Source: an uncultured Eggerthella sp. (GTDB lineage: Bacteria > Actinomycetota > Coriobacteriia > Coriobacteriales > Eggerthellaceae). Taken from it: a DNA stretch of 28,771 nt. Of the stretch, positions 24,485-28,771 are shown piece after piece. Position numbers and translations under genes: made by a program. The notes under the pieces are model-generated. The model had not been told where the DNA came from and did no database searches. It saw only the letters and a list, made by a program, of their open reading frames with translations. Position 1 is the first letter of the stretch. Each line of letters begins with the position of its first letter. Location: the NCBI GenBank assembly GCA_900538545.1, contig UPYK01000018.1, positions 1 to 28,771 on the forward strand, given 5' to 3'.

Positions 24485-25177
24485 TTAGTGATCGCCTACG
24501 CTGTGGTCTTCGCCAACGATGCAGTGACGCTCGGGGTCGTAGACCAAACCGCCGTGCTCTTTGCCCGCCAGCATGTTCTTCGCGTTCGCCGTACCTTCGA
24601 TGAAGACCAGGTAGATGTGGATCATCGAGAAACAGATGAAGACGAACATCATGAAGTAATGAATGATGCGCATTGACATCATGCCACCCACTGCTGCCGT
24701 GCCTGCAGCGAAGAAGCTCCAGGAAGCGGTGGGGATCCAGAGGCAGAATCCGGTATAACCCATAACGAGGATCAGAACGCAAACAGCCAGATAAGAGAGC
24801 TTTTGCGGAACGCCCAGCTTAGCTGACAGCGGGTGATCCTTCTTGATGAACAGGTAATACTTGATCCAAGCACCGAGCTGATGCCTGTTGTCTGCCTGCG
24901 GAAGGTAGGTCTTGTAGTCGCGAACCATGTTACGCGTACCGCCCGTAGGAGCAGAGTGGAACATGAATGCGAAGATGATACGCAGGATGCAGTTGAGGAC
25001 CAAGAGCATACCGCAGAAAACATGCACGCCACGCGCGACACCGGTAAGACCCGCCCAGAACGGGAAATGGATCAGAAAGCCGGTGAAGATAAGGAGCGCC
25101 ATGCACACGAGGTTGACCCAGTGGGTAACCTTCATGGGCAGCGGATGTGCCTGCTTATAGTGTGCGAGATGTGCCAT
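24485..25177 (-). CDS. hyaC: [NiFe] hydrogenase cytochrome b subunit (HyaC family)
   Basis: The 230-aa integral membrane cytochrome accepts electrons from the hydrogenase small subunit and passes them to quinone. Four helices are visible (about residues 18-37, 50-70, 125-147 and 168-190). Candidate heme-b histidines are H19 (KVTHW), H52 (RGVHVF), and those in RIIHYF and SMIHIYL. The extension RHCIVGEDHSVGDH is cytoplasmic and histidine-rich at its end. The start overlaps nothing but abuts the large-subunit stop (zero gap), so it is translationally linked. The order small, large, cytochrome b matches classical membrane-bound uptake hydrogenases. An intrinsic terminator follows. Confidence 0.92.
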   Translation of the reverse strand: MAHLAHYKQAHPLPMKVTHWVNLVCMALLIFTGFLIHFPFWAGLTGVARGVHVFCGMLLVLNCILRIIFAFMFHSAPTGGTRNMVRDYKTYLPQADNRHQLGAWIKYYLFIKKDHPLSAKLGVPQKLSYLAVCVLILVMGYTGFCLWIPTASWSFFAAGTAAVGGMMSMRIIHYFMMFVFICFSMIHIYLVFIEGTANAKNMLAGKEHGGLVYDPERHCIVGEDHSVGDH

Positions 25178-26881
25178 TTATCTCACCCCCCAAGGGCTGG
25201 TAACGGTTTCGAAGTGCTTGCCCGTAGCAGGCTCAGACACATGAACTGCGCAAGCAGTACAGGGGTCGAAGCTGTGGACGGTACGAAGCGCATTGATAGG
25301 TGCATCGACATTAGCGACCGGCGTACCGATAAGAGCCTGCTCCATCGGACCACGAACGCCCTCAGCATTGCGCGGAGCGATATTCCAAGTAGTAGGAATG
25401 ATGATCTGGTAGCCAGTGATGCGACCATTGTCGACATGCTCGTCATGGTAAAGAGCGCCACGCGGTGCTTCCCACATGCCGCAACCATAGCCCGTAAGGT
25501 GCTCAGGTGCGCGGAAGTACTCGCTGTCGCCACCCTTGAGTGCTTCGATGAGCTCGTCGACCCAATCGACCATGAGGTGAGCGATGTAGGAGCATTCAAC
25601 CTGACGTGCAGCAACACGACCGAGCGTGGACTGGAGCTGCGGAAGCGTGAGGTTGAGGTCTGCCATGAGCTTGTCGAGGTTGTTGACGATGTAACGATTC
25701 TTCTCGCCACCACGCAGATAAGCTGCGAGAACGCGGGAGAACGGACCTGCCTCCATGCATTCACCATTGTAGCTCGGGCCCTTAGACCAGGTGTAACGAT
25801 CGTTGACCGTACCGATCATGTGACCATTTTCCTCGTGCTCGGTACCAGCAACATAGTACTCGGTGTAGAGCGGATCAGTGACGCCTTCCTTCGGGTTGAG
25901 GTTAGAATCGCCTACATACCAGGAGTGACCAACATATTCCTTGATCAGCGAAGGATCAGGGTCTTCAAGGCGAAGGCCGTCGTTGGTGTAGACAACGCCA
26001 GAAGGCATGTAGCGATCTGCCATCTCGAAGTTCTCGCGCTGGAAAACACCCCAAGCAACATAGCGACCGCAGCCGCGACCGAAGCCAAGAGCCTCGGGAT
26101 AAGCGCTAGCGATGATCTTGGTGTCGGGGAGCATGGTGGAATCGACCCAATCGCGGATCTCACGCGTGATGGAATAGAGCTCGTCGAGCTTCTCTTCCGT
26201 AGGAACGAATGCCGTACCACCAGGAACGAGCGTCATGATATGAGGCATCTTGCCACCGATGAGACCGCAGATCTCAGATGCTTTAGCCTGCATGTTCAGA
26301 GCTTCGAGGTAGTGAGCCGTGCAGATGAGGTCTGCTTCAGGATCGAGCTTGTAAGCCTCAGGAGCCTGACCATCGAGGAACCAACCACCGCTGAAGATGG
26401 AGAGCTGACCGTTGTTCGCGAACTTGGTGAGCGTGCCCATCAGGGTCTTGAGGTCGGTGCTGCAAGAAGTGCCTGCAGCCTCCATGAGGTCGTAAGCCTT
26501 GCCCACGTTTGCGTTGAGCGCATTGAGTGGGTTGACATAGTCGAGTGCAGCGAGCGTGTAGAGCCACAGGATATGGCTGTGCAGGAACTGACCGCCCTCT
26601 ACCAGGTTACGGATGATACGAGCCTGGTTCGGGATGACGATGCCATAAGCAGCTTCACCTGCGAGCGATGAAGCGTGAGTGTGTGAAACCGGGCAAACAC
26701 CGCAGATACGCTGAACGATCTGAGCAGCATCCTCAGGAGTACGATCCTGAACGACGAGCTCCATGCCACGGAAACAACCACCTGAGACCCAAGCATCAGT
26801 TACAACGCCGTTGTCGACTTCCATTTCAACACGAAGGTGACCTTCGATACGAGTAATAGGATCGATGATTGAACGAGTCAT
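25178..26881 (-). CDS. hyaB: [NiFe] hydrogenase large subunit, group 1 uptake type
   Basis: The 567-aa catalytic subunit binds the Ni-Fe centre. The N-terminal pair is in RICGVCPVSHTHAS (C60, C63) and the C-terminal pair in DPCTACAVH (C541, C544), so all four cysteine ligands are present. The motif DPITRIEGHLR opens the protein. After H547 a 20-residue tail remains for removal by the maturation protease encoded at 23173-23664. The gene starts two bases after the small-subunit stop. With the Tat-exported small subunit it should fold in the cytoplasm, be co-exported and oxidise H2 on the outer face. The neighbours and overall pattern suit the coriobacterial group (1i in HydDB nomenclature), but subgroup placement needs a tree. 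Confidence 0.96.
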   Translation of the reverse strand: MTRSIIDPITRIEGHLRVEMEVDNGVVTDAWVSGGCFRGMELVVQDRTPEDAAQIVQRICGVCPVSHTHASSLAGEAAYGIVIPNQARIIRNLVEGGQFLHSHILWLYTLAALDYVNPLNALNANVGKAYDLMEAAGTSCSTDLKTLMGTLTKFANNGQLSIFSGGWFLDGQAPEAYKLDPEADLICTAHYLEALNMQAKASEICGLIGGKMPHIMTLVPGGTAFVPTEEKLDELYSITREIRDWVDSTMLPDTKIIASAYPEALGFGRGCGRYVAWGVFQRENFEMADRYMPSGVVYTNDGLRLEDPDPSLIKEYVGHSWYVGDSNLNPKEGVTDPLYTEYYVAGTEHEENGHMIGTVNDRYTWSKGPSYNGECMEAGPFSRVLAAYLRGGEKNRYIVNNLDKLMADLNLTLPQLQSTLGRVAARQVECSYIAHLMVDWVDELIEALKGGDSEYFRAPEHLTGYGCGMWEAPRGALYHDEHVDNGRITGYQIIIPTTWNIAPRNAEGVRGPMEQALIGTPVANVDAPINALRTVHSFDPCTACAVHVSEPATGKHFETVTSPWGVR

Positions 26882-26883
26882 TA

Positions 26884-28104
26884 TTAGTTGCCTCCCTTCG
26901 AATTGTCATCGAGGGTGTAGATGCCAATGGATTCATTCGGATGCTTCATATCCCACTCGCGTTCCTTCTCGAACGGAGCACCACCATCGGTACGACCAGC
27001 CTTCTTCATGCCGAAGCCATGGACAACGAGAGCAGCAGCAAGGATGCCCGTGATGGTCCAAGCGATAGCTTCAGGCTGGAACACAGCGCCGCCGATGCGC
27101 AGATCGCGGAAGCGTGCACGGAACGGCGTGTTGGTCTCGACCCAGTTCTCGCCTGGGTTGTTCGGGTTAGCTACGCAGCAGCCGATGCAAGGACCGCCGG
27201 ACTCGACGCACCAGGAACGACGACGGTTCCAACGCACGATACCGCAGTTCGCCTTGGTCTGAGGACCACGGCAACCCATGGGATACAGGCAGTAGCCCAT
27301 TGCCTCTTCAGGAGTGCCGAATGCATAAACGAATTCGCCATTCTCGAAGTGACCGCGACGCTGGCAGTTGTCATGGACGGTCTGATTGAAGATGACCTTC
27401 GGCTTGTTCTCGTTCGTGAGTTCAGGCAGCTGACCAACGAGCAGAACATCGACGAGAACCGACGTAGCCCATTCAGGGTTAGCCGGGCAACCGGGAACGT
27501 TAACGACCGGAGTGTCGATACCGCGCTTCTTGAGATACTGCTGAACGCCGAGTGCGTTCGAAGGATTCGGATAGGCTGCCATCCAGCCACCATTTACTGC
27601 GCAGGATCCGAGGGCAACAACAGCGTTAGCGCTTTCAGCAGCGTGAGCCAAGATGTCGGTACCGACTTCGTTGGCGACGCGCAGAGCTTGGCCGTCCCAT
27701 CCCTCCAAAACTGCACCTTCGTAAATGAGGATGTAGTTGCCTGCTTCGATCGTTTGCTCTTTAGCTTCTTCCATGGACCAGCCTGCAGCAGCAGAAAGGG
27801 TTTCGCAGTAGTTCAGCGAGATCATCTGCAAGACGATGTAAGCCGGATCAGGGGAATCACCTTGAGCGAAGGACTCAGTACAGCCGGTGCAGGATGCACC
27901 CTCGATCCAGATGACTGGATAGAGCTTGCCTGCTTCAGCACCAATGACCGAGTTCTCGATCGCAGCCGCAATACGAGGAGCAGCGAGTTCGGTAAGACCT
28001 GCCGCAACCGCGAGAGAGCCGCAGAGTTTCATGAAGCTACGACGAGAAACGCCACGCGCTTCAAGCTTAGCCAGAAACTCCGGTGAGGTAGCCTCTGTTA
28101 CCAT
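26884..28104 (-). CDS. hyaA: [NiFe] hydrogenase small subunit with Tat signal and C-terminal anchor
   Basis: The 406-aa electron-transfer subunit carries three iron-sulfur clusters. A Tat signal is clear (SRRSFMK at 20-26, hydrophobic stretch to about 49). The proximal cluster begins GASCTGCTES (C72, C75). Further cysteines are in CQRRGHFENG and in the ferredoxin-like GCRGPQTKANC/WCVESGGPCIGC segment. A C-terminal helix (about residues 337-357, ITGILAAALVVHG) anchors it to the membrane next to cytochrome b, followed by a charged cytoplasmic tail. I chose ATG 28104 because AAGGAGG lies seven bases upstream; a GTG two codons earlier is too close to it. First gene of the hydrogenase operon. Confidence 0.96.
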   Translation of the reverse strand: MVTEATSPEFLAKLEARGVSRRSFMKLCGSLAVAAGLTELAAPRIAAAIENSVIGAEAGKLYPVIWIEGASCTGCTESFAQGDSPDPAYIVLQMISLNYCETLSAAAGWSMEEAKEQTIEAGNYILIYEGAVLEGWDGQALRVANEVGTDILAHAAESANAVVALGSCAVNGGWMAAYPNPSNALGVQQYLKKRGIDTPVVNVPGCPANPEWATSVLVDVLLVGQLPELTNENKPKVIFNQTVHDNCQRRGHFENGEFVYAFGTPEEAMGYCLYPMGCRGPQTKANCGIVRWNRRRSWCVESGGPCIGCCVANPNNPGENWVETNTPFRARFRDLRIGGAVFQPEAIAWTITGILAAALVVHGFGMKKAGRTDGGAPFEKEREWDMKHPNESIGIYTLDDNSKGGN

Positions 28105-28142
28105 GTGCACACCTCCTTAAGGGTGTCTTCTTCCAGTAAAAC

Positions 28143-28237
28143 TTCTGGCAAGTATTGTAGGTTGACTACTAATTAAGGAATGACGCGCGGGCATGAAAAA
28201 CGCTTGTTATTCTGGCAAGTGGTAAGAAAGTGTTACC
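28143..28237 (-). promoter_or_regulatory. Hydrogenase promoter region with paired repeats
   Basis: The 11-bp word TTCTGGCAAGT occurs at 28143-28153 and again at 28210-28220, exactly 67 bp apart. A dyad GGTAA-N7-TTACC lies at 28221-28237, next to the second copy. A -10-like TACAAT is on the minus strand at 28154-28159, without a good -35. Together these suggest a regulated promoter about 50 bases upstream of the small-subunit gene. The regulator is unknown, and the exact promoter is uncertain. Confidence 0.35.
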
Positions 28238-28331
28238 GCCGTTGTCTCAAATAACACAATCCATAGAAAGAACGTAATCAACACAAACCCTTCAAAAGTT
28301 CTGCACCATTTCGCGGGCGAGCGGCACTTGC

Positions 28332-28361
28332 GTAATCGAACGACAGCGATTCGATTACAAT
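28332..28361 (+). promoter_or_regulatory. Candidate operator/promoter of pheA
   Basis: GTAATCGAA (28332-28340) and TTCGATTAC (28350-28358) form a perfect 9-bp inverted repeat spaced by 9 bases, the size of a dimeric repressor site. The right arm overlaps a -10-like TACAAT (28356-28361), about 50 bases before the gene. The -35 is weak. The remainder of the 308-bp gap (28105-28412) carries the hydrogenase promoter side and no gene. Confidence 0.45.
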
Positions 28362-28412
28362 AACTCAACAAGCTTTTGAAGTATTTATGAGCGAATGGAG
28401 AGCGAACACGCC

Positions 28413-28771
28413 ATGGCTGAACCGATCAAGATCGCATTCTTAGGCCCCGCTGGCACCTACAGCGACGAAGCAACGCACACCTTCATGGATAAGCTCGGTT
28501 TTACCGACGTCGAGAAGATCGAGTGCGTATCCTTCACGGAAGTGTTCGACAATGTGGAGCGCGGGCGCTGCGATTACGGCGTTGTTGCCACTGAGAACTC
28601 CCTTGAAGGGCCCGTTACCGCGTGCCTCGATAATTTCGCGACCCATAATAATGTGACGATCCTGGCTGAAACGGTGCTCGATATTCACCACAGCCTGGTG
28701 CTGCACCCCGATGCGAGCATCGATGAGGTCACCACGATCGTCTCGCACCCTCAGGGGCTCGGACAATGCAG
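28413..28771 (+). CDS. pheA: Prephenate dehydratase, N-terminal part (cut by window end)
   Basis: The first 119 codons are visible. IAFLGPAGTYSDEAT is the signature opening of prephenate dehydratase, followed by the conserved GVVATENSLEGPVT segment containing the substrate-contacting TENS. The enzyme converts prephenate to phenylpyruvate in phenylalanine synthesis. Neither possible start has a strong ribosome site: ATG 28413 has GGAGAG about 10 bases upstream, and an in-frame ATG at 28395 would add six residues. I prefer 28413, which puts the conserved strand near the N-terminus. The catalytic and ACT regulatory regions lie beyond the window. It is transcribed divergently from the hydrogenase operon, and a candidate operator precedes it. 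Confidence 0.92.
   Translation, partial: MAEPIKIAFLGPAGTYSDEATHTFMDKLGFTDVEKIECVSFTEVFDNVERGRCDYGVVATENSLEGPVTACLDNFATHNNVTILAETVLDIHHSLVLHPDASIDEVTTIVSHPQGLGQC

Noticed and set aside
24833..26671. A 612-codon open frame on the plus strand
   Set aside because: It lies antisense to the hydrogenase large subunit and cytochrome b, whose family motifs are certain. Its translation shows no domain and reflects codon bias of the real genes.
1..28771. CRISPR array, integrase, transposase or prophage genes
   Set aside because: No regularly spaced identical repeats and no recombinase or phage protein signatures were seen in any frame.

Overview
The window reads as a chromosomal segment of an anaerobic, Gram-positive, moderate-GC actinobacterium, most likely class Coriobacteriia (Eggerthellaceae-like). 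This is inferred from three things: a membrane-anchored group 1 [NiFe] hydrogenase of coriobacterial type, a GltD-like multi-cluster oxidoreductase paired with hypA, and very large secreted proteins with fibro-slime, Cna-B/SpaA and MucBP domains. No rRNA, tRNA, CRISPR array or transposase gene was seen. The genus cannot be fixed from sequence reading alone.

Layout, left to right. (1) 138-3494, minus strand: a 993-aa iron-sulfur/FAD/NAD(P) oxidoreductase followed by hypA. The pair is bracketed by two copies of a repeated, highly structured non-coding element (10-123 and 3666-3983); the second copy is MITE-like, with 29-bp terminal inverted repeats. (2) 3994-9519, minus: response regulator, histidine kinase, ABC ATPase and a 989-aa two-FtsX-domain permease, resembling a peptide-sensing or envelope-stress resistance module. 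(3) 9946-11262, plus: a split ThrE-type threonine/serine exporter. (4) 11269-20532, minus: a surface-structure locus. Five tightly packed genes (a 462-aa secreted protein, two SipW/TasA/CalY-like proteins, one protein with an LPKTMD sorting-like motif, one MucBP membrane protein) are followed, after a strong hairpin, by a 1534-aa adhesin. (5) 20880-23034, plus: an O-antigen-ligase/polymerase-like membrane protein and a membrane-tethered Amidase_2 protein. (6) 23173-28104, minus: hydrogenase small subunit, large subunit, cytochrome b, an intrinsic terminator, a perfect 30-bp-arm palindrome, an unknown membrane protein and the hydrogenase maturation protease. (7) 28413-end, plus: start of pheA.

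How they may work together. The hydrogenase (Tat-exported small subunit with a C-terminal membrane helix, plus cytochrome b) should oxidise H2 outside the membrane and pass electrons to quinone. The protease and HypA serve nickel-site maturation, though hypA lies 23 kb away beside the oxidoreductase. The middle of the window is largely cell envelope: antimicrobial-peptide-type sensing and export, a fibre- or adhesin-like surface apparatus, glycan polymerisation or ligation, and peptidoglycan binding or cleavage. The signal peptidase (SipW) and sortase expected for the surface proteins are not in the window.

The least explained items are the structured repeat element, the 61-bp perfect palindrome at 24284-24344, and the five-gene surface operon.
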